The notes under the pieces are model-generated. The model was not told where the DNA came from. It saw only the letters and a program-made list of their open reading frames with translations, and searched no databases. This document shows positions 33,946 through 44,885 of a stretch of DNA of 64,000 bases, one piece after another. The DNA is taken from NCBI GenBank assembly GCA_032622095.1, contig CP136066.1, forward strand, positions 95,937,319 to 96,001,318, in the 5' to 3' direction. This DNA is from Siphonodentalium dalli. Its lineage: Eukaryota > Mollusca > Scaphopoda > Gadilida > Siphonodentaliidae. Within the stretch, counting starts at the first letter, position 1, and each line of letters begins with the position of its first letter. The translations under genes were made by a program, and so were the position numbers.

Positions 33946-34731
33946 ATTGTTAAATTTCCAGTAACCCCGGCCGCGTTTGGTCTCGTTTAAATTGATTTCC
34001 AGCCAGGTAATAGAGTGGTCAGTTCGATATCCAGGATCGATACCTGTTTTGTCAATTAAAGATAAAATATGTTTCGACATAAGAAAATAGTCCAGTCTGG
34101 CTTGTTTAACAGGTGTCTTTTTTCGCCACGTATAACATTTAATGTTCTGATTGAGTAATCTCCAAACGTCGATTAAACTCCTTTCTTCAATTGTCTTTAA
34201 AAGAACTTTACGTGCATTTCGATTATTTACGTGTAAATAGTTATATGAATCAAGTTCCTTATTTGGCACAATATTAAAATCACCACATATAATGTAATTG
34301 GCATCATCTTTCTCTTTAAGGTATGTGTTTAAATCAACATAAAAATTTGGAGTATCTGAATTGGGCCCATATACCGTTATCAATATAAATTCTGTACCAT
34401 TAATAATAACTTCTATCGCTAAAAAGTTACCGTTTTTATCTCGTTTCACATTTTGAACTTTACTTTCAAAAGTATTCCTTAAAAATATGGCCACACCGCG
34501 AGATGACGTGTTATAATTGCAAAAATGGCATTCATAACCCCATTCTGATCTAATAAAATTTTCCTGTTTTGTAACAAAATGAGTATCTTGTAAACATAAT
34601 ATATCGACATTTTTACTTTTTAAGTACTCAAAAACATCTCTTCGTTTGTGGCGATCTCCCAGACCTTGACAAGTCATTGACATAACTTTAATTGACATAG
34701 TTTTAAACAATTGACATACGACACTGACCAT
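33901..34731 (-). pseudogene. LINE endonuclease domain (APE/EEP family)
   Basis: The 276-codon frame has the expected exonuclease-endonuclease-phosphatase landmarks: VMSMTCQGLGD near the start, VDILCLQDTHF (usual LQETH, here Asp for Glu), FILITVYGPNSD, IICGDFNIVPN, QARLDYFLMSKH and YRTDHSITWLEI. GDFN and the terminal (S/T)DH are the catalytic and metal-site motifs. This domain nicks target DNA during retrotransposition. It ends prematurely because of the 8-bp duplication AATTGTTAA/ATTGTTAA at 33938-33953; past that the protein would continue in the RT frame. Confidence 0.85.
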
Positions 34732-34959
34732 GAAACTTGAAAATTGTAATTCACAAGGATTAAATAGAATATAGATGGGTTAAAAGCGAAAGCAGACAGA
34801 TTGAAAGATAAAGTATAGAGTAGAGTATATTGTAGAATCATACTACCAGTTAATATGATCGGGAATATTTCAAGAAATATTAAGAACCTTAAATTAGAAC
34901 ATAGAACATAGAGAACCTTAAATTATAATCACACACGTATATAGGCATAACATAACAAG

Positions 34960-35345
34960 AGCGTCGCTAGGGTGTGGCAAAATACGCCCTTTAGCCAGTT
35001 CGAATTGTACTGCCGCAAAATAAAATAATACTTTGAGCTTACATTTGAAGAAAATCTGATATACCCCTAATTTCAATGCCAAAATAAGGTCAAATTCTTA
35101 GTCGAAAAATGATCGTAACTCATGTAAAAATAATTAGACAAAACCTAATTCGAACTTGTTCTGTAGTTTTAACTGGGAACTACACATAGCAGCTTTGGTT
35201 CAGATCAAATAATCAAAACTGGAGTTATCGGTCGGAAACCGAATTATTATGAAATTGGTCAAATTCTAAGTCGAAGAAGGGCCGTAACTCATGTAAAAAT
35301 AACTGGACGGAACCCATATTGGCATATTCGAACTTGGTCTGTATC
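34960..35345 (-). repeat. Dispersed repeat, inverted partner at 55.6-56.0 kb
   Basis: Blocks such as GTCGCTAGGGTGTGGCAAAA with ATACGCCCTTTAGCC, TCAAATTCTAAGTCGAAGAA and CGTAACTCATGTAAAAATAA are the reverse complement of sequence at about 55650-56010. It lies upstream (5') of the LINE, and its right edge abuts the spacer of the palindrome elements. No coding content. Confidence 0.75.
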
Positions 35346-36240
35346 TTTAACTTTTTTACAATTTTAATAATTTTTTCTTGTATTCTTTAACAATTTTATA
35401 ATTTCACCCATACAGAGCCCCAGACAACCATGAGCAGACGACACTCTTCTAAATGCTTATATATGGGTTGGGCTCCCTGCAGGGTAATGGATGTTTTTTA
35501 TTTTATGTCCTAAAAATTGTAAGAAACATTTATTTAAAAAAAATGATAAAAAATTGTTAGGCCAATGCATTCTCTTATATATGCGAGGCGACATATGGTC
35601 GACTCGCATATATAAGAGAATGCATTGGCACAGGGTAAAAAATCCCGACTTACGACTGGATTTGATATGGCGGGTCACATATCACCGTCCTTCTTCGAAA
35701 ATGTTTTTGGACCCTCAGCTGGGACCCTCCGAAAAATTTACGACTTCTATAATAGCTATTCGTAATTATTACCCGCCATAACAAATCCACTCGTAAGTCG
35801 GGATTTGTTTACCCTGTGCCAATGCATTCTCTTATATATGCGAGTCGACCATAGGTCGCCTCGCATATATAAGAGAATGCATTGGCCTAATCATTTTTTA
35901 TCATTTTTTTTAAATAAATGTTTCTTACAATTTTTATGACATAAAATAAAAAACATCCATTACCCTGCAGGGAACCCCACACATATATAGAAGCATATAG
36001 AAGAGTGTCGTCTGCTCATGTTTGTCTGGGGCTCTTTATGGGTGAAATTATAAAATTGTTAAAGAATACAAGAAAAAATTATTAAAATTGTAAAACATTG
36101 TTAGGCCAATGCATTCTCTTATATATGCGAGGCGACCTATGGTCGACTCGCATATATAAGAGAATGCATTGGCACAAGGTAAAAAAAATCCCGGCTTACG
36201 ACTGGATTTGATATGGCGGGTCACAATTATTACCAGTAGT
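35346..36240. mobile_element. Cluster of three 67-bp palindromes in a larger inverted repeat
   Basis: Palindromes lie at 35562-35628, 35819-35885 and 36106-36172. Between them, unique spacers are themselves inverted copies. 35346-35561 is the reverse complement of 35886-36105 (sharing ATTACCCTGCAGGGA-type text). 35629-35690 pairs with 35760-35818 (ATCCCGACTTACGAC with GTCGTAAGTCGGGAT-like text) and recurs at 36175-36230. Each palindrome is bordered by CCCTGTG on one side and CCTAACAATTT on the other. I infer a composite non-autonomous element repeatedly nested into itself. Confidence 0.85.
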
Positions 36241-37331
36241 AACTCATTATGCATGCGAACCGTGCCTGATGTATATGGGTAAAATAAACGGCATGGTTGT
36301 AATTTTGCATATGTCTCTGTACAATTGGTTGCTATCCTGGTTTACACGTTTAAGTCATTTTCGTATCACCTTACGAATAAGTTCCAATCGAGAAAAAAAT
36401 ATGCTAAATGGAGCACCATTGGTGTCTCTATAACGTAGCCTGGCAAACTATTCCACTCACCTCACACCCGATTTGAGATGCAAAATTTCCTCAACTCGAG
36501 CCACGTTCATGGTCCAAAGATGTATGAAATTTTATATTCGGTTATTTGTCTCCTGTAAAAGAGTGATCACATCCTTGTCGTGGTGTAGGGCATATGGCAT
36601 CTCAGACCCAGGTCGATTTCCGAGGAAAACAAACCAATTATGGAAAAAATTATTCAAAAATAGTTTTTTCTTCATATTGCCAATTTGGTTGGCAACACTT
36701 TTTTTTATCCCTTCCATAGATATTATTCTTCAGCAATAAAATAGACGAAATATGATTTATTAGGTGATCAGTTTGAGAAAATAATTCCCAATTCCATAAC
36801 ACAGTCGATTTAAAAAAAATGCTAATGTTTCGTATTCAGTGACAAGCTTATAATGTGACACATAACATATAGGGTAACACCAATATTATAGCCTGGTTTA
36901 TGAACATATTAGAGCGAAAATAGTAGCTGCCTGAGGAAAAAAATAACTTGTAAAATCTTTATCACTACCAAAAATAAAAAACAAAACAAAAAACAATGAA
37001 AATCTGTATATGAATTTCTAATTTCGATTTTTTATTAAATGAATACTTTTATTAAAAATTGTTAAAGTAAACTGAGTTACGTGTTTAATTAATGGAAAAG
37101 AAAGGGAAAGGAGAAAACAAAAAAAAGACTCTGCTATCAACTATATTCTATATCACATGCTTCATATTTTAATCTTCATGATCCTAAACTAAACAATGAT
37201 TTTCTGTTTGCAATATGAGGGACAAGTAGGATGTGTGCGTAAACCATGCAGGCTATTAAATTAATGTTGCATAACAAATCTAATTTCAGAAACATGTCGA
37301 CAAAATCTTCACGAATGATCTCAAAGATGCG
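36241..37331. other. Unassigned AT-rich sequence
   Basis: No gene or RNA supported. The frame at 36473-36739 has no recognisable domain. A-rich low-complexity patches lie at 36960-37120. Confidence 0.35.
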
Positions 37332-37733
37332 CTTAACCCTTTACCCAACAAACCGGCCAAAACCGGCCAAATAAAGCTTCAACAGCCTAAAATATCTTCG
37401 GTCTGTCTCAATAGAACCATACAAATATGGGTATCATTGGAACCGGCTCCTTGACCACATTGTGATAGTTACAGTTATACCCTGTGCCAATGCATTCTCT
37501 TATATATGCGAGTCGACCATAGGTCGCCTCGCATATATAAGAGAATGCATTGGCCTAAAAAAAATCTGTTTTTAACACTTTTTACCATTTTTTCTTACAA
37601 TCTTTAACAATTTTATATTTTTTAATGTGTTAAGCCAATGCATTCTCTTATATATGCGAGGCGACCTATGGTCGACTCGCATATATAAGAGAATGCATTG
37701 GCACAGGGCCGTTCTGTTGGGTAAAGGGTTAAG
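37332..37733. mobile_element. Small TIR element carrying two 67-bp palindromes
   Basis: The left end CTTAACCCTTTACCCAACA (37332) mirrors the right end TGTTGGGTAAAGGGTTAAG (to 37733), and GGCC sits just inside each. Within it, palindromes at 37487-37553 and 37635-37701 face each other across a 75-bp AT-rich spacer, bounded by ACCCTGTGCC and GGCACAGGG. This is the cleanest full copy of the two-palindrome composite. AATGATCTCAA occurs just outside both ends, but not directly at the junctions. Confidence 0.8.
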
Positions 37734-38299
37734 AAAAATGATCTCAACAAGCTAGAATCGGCTCTGGTAAAATTCGATAAAAGAGAGCTTGGTGGCACAG
37801 AGGGACTCTTGACCGAGGCCAAGAGAAAAGTACGATTGCTTAAATTCAAAAAAGGTAAATGTCAAAATCAAGGACTTTATACTTCTGATAGAATAGAATA
37901 TAACAGGTTCGTTCGTTATGGAAAAAATGTCTAACTCTGTGTGGAATGACTCGGGGCAGACTTGCCATTCAATGACCTTTGTAAAATGACCAAAATGACC
38001 ATTTAAAGAAACTTTTTCTCAACAGCATCATTTTGGTCCCACTAATATCATAGCTAAATCAACAAGACCCACCCGCGCCTTATAAAATTAACAGGCCCAC
38101 TCAGGGACGTGGCTAGAGGGTTTCCGTTCGGGGTGTGTCCACCTTGGAAAATTCCAATTGCCCCCCCCCCCCCTTGAATCATAATCAGACCGAACACAAG
38201 TTTTGCATAATTCCATTTGCATCCCCGCCCTTGCTGCACATCAGTGCTCAGTGCTAGCTCTTATGCCTAATATCCTTCATAAACCATGGTTCTGTATTC
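37734..38299. other. Unassigned sequence with a poly-C run
   Basis: No gene seen. A run of about 13 C residues lies at 38161-38173. Confidence 0.35.
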
Positions 38300-39180
38300 C
38301 CGGTATGAGAACATTCAGATATTTTAACCTGAAACACTGCATAAATCCTAACATCTAGAGGTCTAACTCCATACAAATGCACACGGCTACGGACAAGAGA
38401 CCACGACACACCGGGCTGACCATGGTTGTTCGGCCCGGTGTGAGAAAATTTTGAAATTTGAACAAGAAAATCGCAAATCCTAGCATCTAGACTGGCTTCA
38501 ACTGAAGCTTTCCTATAGTGTTTGAAATTTCAAACCTCATACTCCCCCTGTGAAATTCTCCAACTGATGACCATTTCATCCACAAGTTTGACCAAATGTA
38601 GTAAAATATTTTTTAACTTATTAGCATTTTTGTATTGGCAACGGGGGGGGGGGGGGGAGACAATGACCATGGTTCGGCCCGGTGTGCGAAAATTTTGTAA
38701 TCTGAACAAGAAAATCGCAAAATCCTAGCATCTAGACTAGCCTCAAGCATTTCTAGAGTTGGAAATTTCAAACCTGACACCCCACTTAGGTTGGAAAACT
38801 TACAACTGATGTCAATTCCAATGACAATGTTTACCAAATGTATGACAATATTATTTTCTTAAATTAACTAGCAGTTTTTGACTGGCCACAGGGGAGAGAC
38901 CAGGACACAAGCTTTCCAATTGTTGGAAATTTCCAACCTGTCACCCCCCACCCCCCTGAGGTTGAAAAATTTCCAACTGATGACCATTTCAGTCCAAATT
39001 TTTGACCAAAAATAGGAAAGAATGCAAATATTGATCCAAAAACAATTAATTCCCCTAAGAAATCAAACTACAAGAACATTTTCAACCTATTGTTGGTGTG
39101 AAATTTCCAACTAATGTTTTGGAAGGTATGAAATTTCCAACTGTTGAAAAATTTGACCAAAGTTGGGGGCGGTGAGACAC
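38300..39180. repeat. Tandem repeat with about 246-bp period
   Basis: Three to four diverged units share TGACCATGGTT, TTCGGCCCGGTGTG, GAACAAGAAAATCGCAAA, ATCCTAGCATCTAGACT, GTTGGAAATTTCAAACCT and CAACTGATGACCATTTCA. The best pair starts at about 38418 and 38664. A G-run (38643-38658) interrupts one unit. Blocks reading GAAATTTCCAACT recur many times in the last unit. Not coding. Confidence 0.8.
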
Positions 39181-39570
39181 CAACCACCCAAACCCCCCTG
39201 TCGCCACGTCTCTGGGCCCACTTGCGATATGCCGGTGTGTTATAATATCTTACACGGTGTACTAAATCGCAGAGTTATGTTTCGCGGACTTCTTTGGGAA
39301 ACAGAACATAGCTGGCTGACTACTGTATATACAATGCTTTGCCACATCGGCAAAGGTAACTATAGTATGCTATGCTTGGCGGGCGACGATAGAAGATTTT
39401 TTTCAATCTAAACCTTCCCAATAATTAGGAATTAAGTAACTGCGTATACGTGGTTAACTCCAGTTTGAGGTTCGTCAATTGCCACATGTGTTAGCCCCCT
39501 TGAAGCTTGAATATTATAAGTAATATTAATTCTCGCTGGTTATGGACGTACCTAATTTCTACATTGACAG
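39181..39570 (+). other. Sequence upstream of the dynein-like exon
   Basis: No further exon could be recognised here. The stretch ends with ATTTCTACATTGACAG, a plausible splice acceptor for the exon at 39571. Confidence 0.35.
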
Positions 39571-39896
39571 CCATCAACAATGCGGTATGCGTGAAACGAG
39601 TCGACCAAATTGCAAAAGCGATTGAAGATGTTGAAAACTCTGAATTCAGTGTGGAACTTGGACGAGCGGTAGACCGGGCGAGGGACGAATTATCAAGGTT
39701 GCGAGGGCGAAATAGAGGTGGAGATGGAGGAAGAAGGCAAAGTGTAGGAGCAAACAAGGAACTGATGCGCAAATCTGAAACTTTGCACGCAGGAACGCTA
39801 CTCGAAATTAGGCAGTACAGTTCTCCTCCTGATTCTGTACGTGACATAATGAGAGCGTTCCTAATAATTCTCGGAGAAAAGCCTTCTTCTGTTAAG
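39571..39896 (+). CDS. Dynein heavy chain stalk-like exon
   Basis: An open frame runs from the acceptor TTGACAG to AAG|GTACGT, phase 0 at its end. It starts with a charged, probably coiled-coil region (VDQIAKAIEDVENSEFSVEL, AVDRARDELSRLRGRN), then has LLEIRQYSSPPDSVRDIMRA followed by FLIILGEKPSSVK. The EI(R/K)xYxxPPxxVxxVMxAxxILLG pattern is characteristic of coiled-coil 1 of the dynein heavy-chain stalk, next to the microtubule-binding tip. The frame stays open past the donor, but the next exon (42004) continues the family pattern in phase. No AAA modules occur in the window, so this is a fragment of a larger gene or a partial duplicate. A diverged dynein-domain protein is also possible. Confidence 0.5.
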
Positions 39897-40536
39897 GTAC
39901 GTTTGCCTTATGCCATCGTGTCGTTTGTGATATTATTGTATTATACTTTACACCAGGGCGTTGCCCACCAATAATGAAGAAGTATATTGGAACATTAACT
40001 GTATTTGTTTATTCCAGCAAAAATCAATAAACTTGTTCAGGATTCCCTCGCCCTTTGCAATGATTTGGGTGCTACAAGTTTTACGTAGTATATTGCCGAT
40101 AGCGATGTAAATATGTTCAGAAACCGGAAAAACGCCGGCGCATGTCTCGGCCGGAATGTGGCTTTTGTCGGACGCTTAGGTGAAATGTCATCAACGCGCG
40201 GCAATCATTTGCCATACAAAATTGGGTTTTTTTTTTTATATAAGTGCTGGAGTGTGGTTTCAAGATGGATACCATTATGCGTTACGACTCCGAGCTATAT
40301 GGGCAGCAACTCATAAAGTAATATTCGGCGTTTAGTTCAGGGCTTTCGTCTCTATTCGGTGATAAAAAGATTGCTCGATAAATACATGAATAACCTGGTA
40401 TCTATACACTGTTTGTGTAGCTCTAAAAAACTTCTTGAAATCATTTACCGTATCTGGTTTCTGGAGCTAGTCACGGACTGTGACGGTGATGTTGATTGCC
40501 TTGTGTTACTGGACAGGAACAAAGTGTGAGTGTTTG

Positions 40537-41980
40537 TGTGTCCTTTCAATTCAATATGTTTATTTCCCATTAAACTGTAAAAACAGTGTTTGAGAATATA
40601 TTACATAATATAACAGGCGGGGTATACATTGAAATAGATAATATATACATAATTGTTACGAGGTTACAAAACGAAAGTGGATTCTCTCCCCTTTAAGTCG
40701 ACTTACAAGTAATTAACAATAAAATTTGGATATGACCAATTTTCATTTCATCACGACAGAGTTATTATTGATAATTTTCAATAACAAGCATATTGATCCA
40801 CTTTATTAATGGATATGGGCAATACATTTTGCTGGTATAATCATAGTATCAATACAATTTCTGGTATAAAGGGAAAACTTCAGATAACTTATTTTAAAAT
40901 TTAAAATATATTTCCGACTCCATCGTTTTATACTACATATATATTGTTTTATAGAGAACAAGGCGAGAGAGACCACATTTTTAGAGTAAATTCATCAATA
41001 TATAATCACACACATAAAATTTCTATAATTCAGATTTCACAATGAAATATTTACCCCGGGTGAAAAAGGAATTTGGTAGGGGTCACTCCCACTGATGTAT
41101 ATACGGTATGTTTATGATCGAAAAGTGGCATTGCATGCAATTGACTTAATTAATCGATGAGCGCATAAAGTATGTTTAGTTAAAGGGACACCGGGTCATT
41201 CAACGTGGGTTCAAATGAAATAAAATAAAGTTTACAAAAGTCTGTGAAATAAGTATCTCCAAGTATACATGTAACACCAGACATCAGCAATTTATCCAGA
41301 TAACTCTACATACTCTACAGTTCAGTGCCAATGCACTCATAGACTTCTATGTTTGTTTGCACCTCATGAACCACTGCGAATGTGTCAGGTCCCTTTAAAA
41401 TATTTTGTTATGCAGTCAATAGAGTTATCGCTCCTGCTACACACCATGGACTCCTTATTCGTCCGACTTAAAGTTGTGCTTTGCAAATTTATGAGAAGGA
41501 ATGCATTTGTTAATAATCGAACCAATTAGGGGAGTGACGCACGTTCCAAATTAGTTGAAAATAAGGAGGGGATCGTTCTGTATTTTATACAGAACGGTTT
41601 AAATTTTGTCTCACGCTAGAGACAATTAATACATGGTGATATACACCATTGGCTGACGGGGAGGTCCACTGTTAAGTGGCCTGTTGCTGGATAGCTATGT
41701 TCATTTGAACGATAAATTTATATACGTTATGTAACACTTAGTGTTTCTTATTTCTTAACAGTAAAGATGCCTTATTATGTGCACTCGGCCGTGTAGCGTG
41801 TATAGTAGAATATGGCTATGAATTTTTCGCGTACATGTTGAAGAACCGGATAAACTAGTAATGTATGGATTTCATCTACCACTTGTTCGTTACAAAGTGT
41901 ACATAGTCGGTCTCTAATTGGAATTTCGGTGTTACTCCATGATTTAGTTAAGATAAAAGTGGCATCACACAATCATGCAC
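40537..41980 (-). pseudogene. LINE relic (C-terminal fragment plus 3' tail)
   Basis: Minus-strand 41972-41775 encodes RDRLCTLCNEQVVDEIHTLL with VYPVLQHVREKF, matching the C-x2-C...H tail of the LINE at 28.6 kb. The left limit (40537) is suggested by TTCAATTCAATATGTTTATT, the complement of an AATAAA...TTGAATTGAA-type 3' tail like the one at 45.98 kb. The long stretch between is untranslated or eroded. A TTAA-flanked MITE is inserted in it (41180-41398). The relic lies inside the intron between the two dynein-like exons. Confidence 0.55.
41180..41398. mobile_element. TTAA-flanked MITE
   Basis: TTAA at 41180-41183 is followed by AGGGACACCGGGTCATTC. The right end is TGTGTCAGGTCCCT followed by TTAA at 41395-41398. 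The AGGGAC/GTCCCT termini inside a duplicated TTAA suit piggyBac- or Kolobok-type targets. The related text GGTGTCCCTTTAAAGGGTC at 46132 is probably another end of this family. No coding capacity. Confidence 0.65.
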
Positions 41981-42003
41981 ACCAAGATCCGATGTCTTTT
42001 CAG

Positions 42004-42189
42004 GAGTGGGAGAAGATTGTTCACCTGCTGAGTCATACTGGGAAGAACTGTATATTGAAGAGATTACGCTTCATGAGTGTGGGTGACATTACAGATGACT
42101 CACTGAGCACAGCCGATCAAATTCTCTCAAAGTATGGCACACGAAACATACCAGAGATCAGTGTTTCTGTTGCCGTCATTCGCGACTGG
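42004..42189 (+). CDS. Dynein heavy chain stalk-like exon (second)
   Basis: A 62-codon frame starts right after ATGTCTTTTCAG and ends at TGG|GTGAGT, phase 0 at both ends, so it splices in frame to the exon ending at 39896. It reads EWEKIVHLLSHTGKNCILKR, LRFMSVGDITDDSL and IPEISVSVAVIRDW. In dynein heavy chains the PPxxVxxVM...LLG segment is followed by W-x-x-x-x-x-L...FLxxLxxFDxxxI...P-E/D-x-V-x-x-x-S-x-A...WV, which fits in spacing and key residues. No stop interrupts either exon. No further exon was found before the repeats at 43.3 kb. Confidence 0.5.
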
Positions 42190-43332
42190 GTGAGTGTAAC
42201 GTGTCCCATCATTAGGAGCAGAGAGGGTATTGGGGGGGGGGCTAACCCCGGGATTCTCACGTGTCCCATCATTAGGAGCCTTTATTTAAAAATACATGAT
42301 GGGGGAAAAAAAGAATGAAGGAAGAAGCATTTTTTTATACACAAATTTCTTCTTTCCGTCGCTGGAATCCAGACGAGGGGGTGTTTAGCCCCCTGGAACA
42401 CTGTATGTCGATGGTAGCTGCAGTGCCCCAGCAGGTGTTGTTGCCTCGTCGGTGACGGTGGTGGACTCCTGGTAGATGTTATCCGGAGTACGGGTTGCTC
42501 CAAAGGGATGGCTGACGTGATGGTGTAGTCAAATCCAAGGAGAAGAAGGCCAGCTGGAAGTCGTCCGGATGTCCTGGTAACTTTTATCCAGCAGCTCCTG
42601 TCTTCTCCTGGCATCATCCCGTTGACGTCCTGAAGGGCAACTTCCCTCGCTGGGCTCTGGAATCCAGGTCTTCAACCGCTCTGGTGATCCAATAGCAGGA
42701 GACGGCAGAAATTCCAGCGAATTATACTGCGCCCTCCATTCTGTCAACAGAGCCGACCCGCGACAACCAAAATCTGAGATCGAAGCGGGACCAGACAATG
42801 GCTGGATATAACAGGATATTTGGTTAACCCTTTATATATACTGAATGGATTCTCCCATCCAGCTATAAAAGTATACATTGGAACGGTCTATTATGTTGTT
42901 AAAGGGTATATATTCAGCCAATAAAAACAGACGACAAACAGAAAACTGATAATAGAAGCGCAGAATGATTCATATTCTTTGGTGGGGAAATGTTCAAATA
43001 ATAAGATCAACAATAGTTTATTGAATTTATTATCTGAACATTTTCTATGGACTAACTACTCACGAACGCGTATTTAGTATAGAAAGGCCAAAGGGACATA
43101 GGGCCTTCGAAGTGTCATGCATGGGTTCATGCGAAATAACATAAGTACATGAAAAAAATGTCGCACGACAAAACCATTGTCATATTAACATTACTGTTAC
43201 AGTGGAAATACCGATACAAGTCCAATTAGTCCAATAAGCTACGAAAGTTTAATCAAAACTTGACGGTAAAACATTGCAAAAGGTCAAAGCATTCAAACAT
43301 ATACTGAAAATTATATTCAGAATATATATATA
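42190..43332. other. Unassigned sequence downstream of the dynein-like exon
   Basis: CGTGTCCCATCATTAGGAGC occurs twice (about 42200 and 42261) around a G-run. GGCTAACCCCGGGATTCTC at 42240 recurs in reverse complement near 48880, so a dispersed repeat is present. The frames at 42282-42798 (minus) show no domain. Confidence 0.4.
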
Positions 43333-44809
43333 TACTAGAAGGTGACCCGACGTCGTCCGGGCTTTGACCTTGAATTGTCCGTTTTGAAGGTCAAGGTCAA
43401 GTGGGGTCACGATTTGACCAGTCCAAAACACTGCCCGGACAAAAGTAATCGACAAACGTGCCCGTCGAAATCCATCCGGTTTTACCCGATTTGACCTTCA
43501 ATAGATCATTTTGAAGGTCGAGGTCAGGTCGGGGTCCCGACTCGACCCATCCAAAACACTCAGTGGACAAAAGTAACCATATGTATCAACTTTCGTGGAA
43601 ATCCCATCAAAATTCGCGATTTGACCTTGAATTGACCCGATTTCAAGGTCAAGGTCACATCGCACGGACAAATGAATAGGCCTATGGCACTGCCCGGCCG
43701 AAAATAGCCCCACATACCAAGTTTCATCGAAATCCCGTGATATTCGTGCGTTTGACATTGAAATGACCCGATTTCAAGGTCAAGGTCACGTCGCACGGGC
43801 AAATTAATAGGCCTATGTCACTCCTCGGCCGAAAATACCCCCACATACCAAGTTTCATCGAAATCCCGTGATATTCGTGCGTTTGACCTTGAAATGACCC
43901 GATTTCAAGGTCAAAGTCACGTCGTACGGGCAAATTAATAGGCCTATGTCACTCCTCGGCCGAAAATACCCCCACGTACCAAGTTTCATCGAAATCGGCT
44001 CGGCCGTTTTCGAGTCCATTGGAAACAGACAGACACACACACAGACACACAGATCTTCAAAAATATATAATAGATACTAGAAGCTGACCCGACTTCGTCC
44101 GGGCTTTGACCTTGAATTGTCCATTTTGAAGGTCAAGTGGGGTCACGATTTGACCAGTCCAAAACACTGCCCGGACAAAAGTACCCGACAAACGTGCCCG
44201 TCGAAATCCATCCGGTTTTACCAGATTTGACCTTGAATTGATCATTTTGAAGGTCAAGGTCAGGTCGGGGTCACGATTTGACCCGTCCAAAACACCCAGT
44301 GGACAAAAGTGACCCTATGTATCAAATTTCGTCGAAATCCCATCAAAATTGGCGATTTGACCTTGAATTGACCCGATTTCAAGGTCACGTCGCACGGGCA
44401 AATGAATATGCTTATGAGACACCCCATACGAAAGTATCCCCACATACCATGTTTCATCGAAATCCCGTGATATTCGGGCGTTTGACCTTGACATGACCCG
44501 ATTTCAAGGTCAATGTCACGCCGCACGGCAAATTAAACGGTTTTTGCCACTACCCGGCCGAATGTACCCCCACATACCAAGTTTCATCGAAATCCCGTGA
44601 TATTCGGGCGTTTGACCTTGAAATTACCCGATTTCAAGGTCAAGGTCACGTCGCACGGGAAATTAATAGGCCTATGTTACTCCCCGGCCGAACATACCCC
44701 CACATACCCCCACATACCAAGTTTCATCGAAATCGGCTCGGTCGTTTTCGAGTCCATCGATTACAGACAGACAGACAGACACACACACAGATCTTCCAAA
44801 ATATATAAT

Positions 44810-44815
<6 letters not shown>
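43333..44815. repeat. Two 740-bp blocks of about 130-bp units rich in AAGGTCA motifs
   Basis: Each block starts TACTAGAAG(G/C)TGACCCGAC, contains four or more units of about 130 bp (GACCTTGAA, CCCGATTTCAAGGTCAAGG, ACCAAGTTTCATCGAAATCC, CCGTGATATTCG), and ends CGAGTCCAT, a (CAGA) run and ATATATAATAGATA. The blocks begin at 43333 and 44076 and are head to tail. The TACTAG start and the ACAGACAGAC/ATATAATAGATA end look like termini of a widespread invertebrate retroelement-derived repeat; the parent family was not identified. Open frames follow the repeat and are not genes. Confidence 0.85.

Positions 44816-44851
<36 letters not shown>
44812..44851. repeat. (TA)n microsatellite
   Basis: About 20 TA units directly follow the end of the second 740-bp block, probably expanded from its ATATATAATAGATA tail. 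Confidence 0.95.
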
Positions 44852-44860
<9 letters not shown>

Positions 44861-44885
44861 TTTAGCGATGTTTCACATACCCAAC

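Larger units (their letters stand above)
31044..34731 (-). mobile_element. Nearly intact L1/Tx1-like LINE ORF2 region
   Basis: On the minus strand the order is apurinic-type endonuclease (34731-33901), reverse transcriptase (about 33945-31577) and a Cys/His C-terminal segment (about 31615-31044): the full ORF2 order of APE-type LINEs. Only two frame breaks separate the pieces. One is an 8-bp tandem duplication at 33938-33953 between endonuclease and RT, the other a one-base-type shift near 31600-31620. No nucleic-acid-binding ORF1 was recognised upstream. The length and motifs suit the L1/Tx1 group; the clade is inference. With so few lesions it looks like a fairly recent insertion. Confidence 0.85.

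Noticed and set aside
30326-37701. CRISPR-like array from repeated 67-bp palindromes
   Set aside because: The copies are near-perfect palindromes with irregular distances and family-specific flanks in a eukaryotic genome; they are mobile-element parts.
42282-42798. Minus-strand frames downstream of the dynein-like exon
   Set aside because: No recognisable domain, and the surrounding sequence contains dispersed repeat fragments.
43498-44526. Several short minus-strand frames with similar sequence
   Set aside because: They repeat with the 130-bp units and reflect the tandem repeat.
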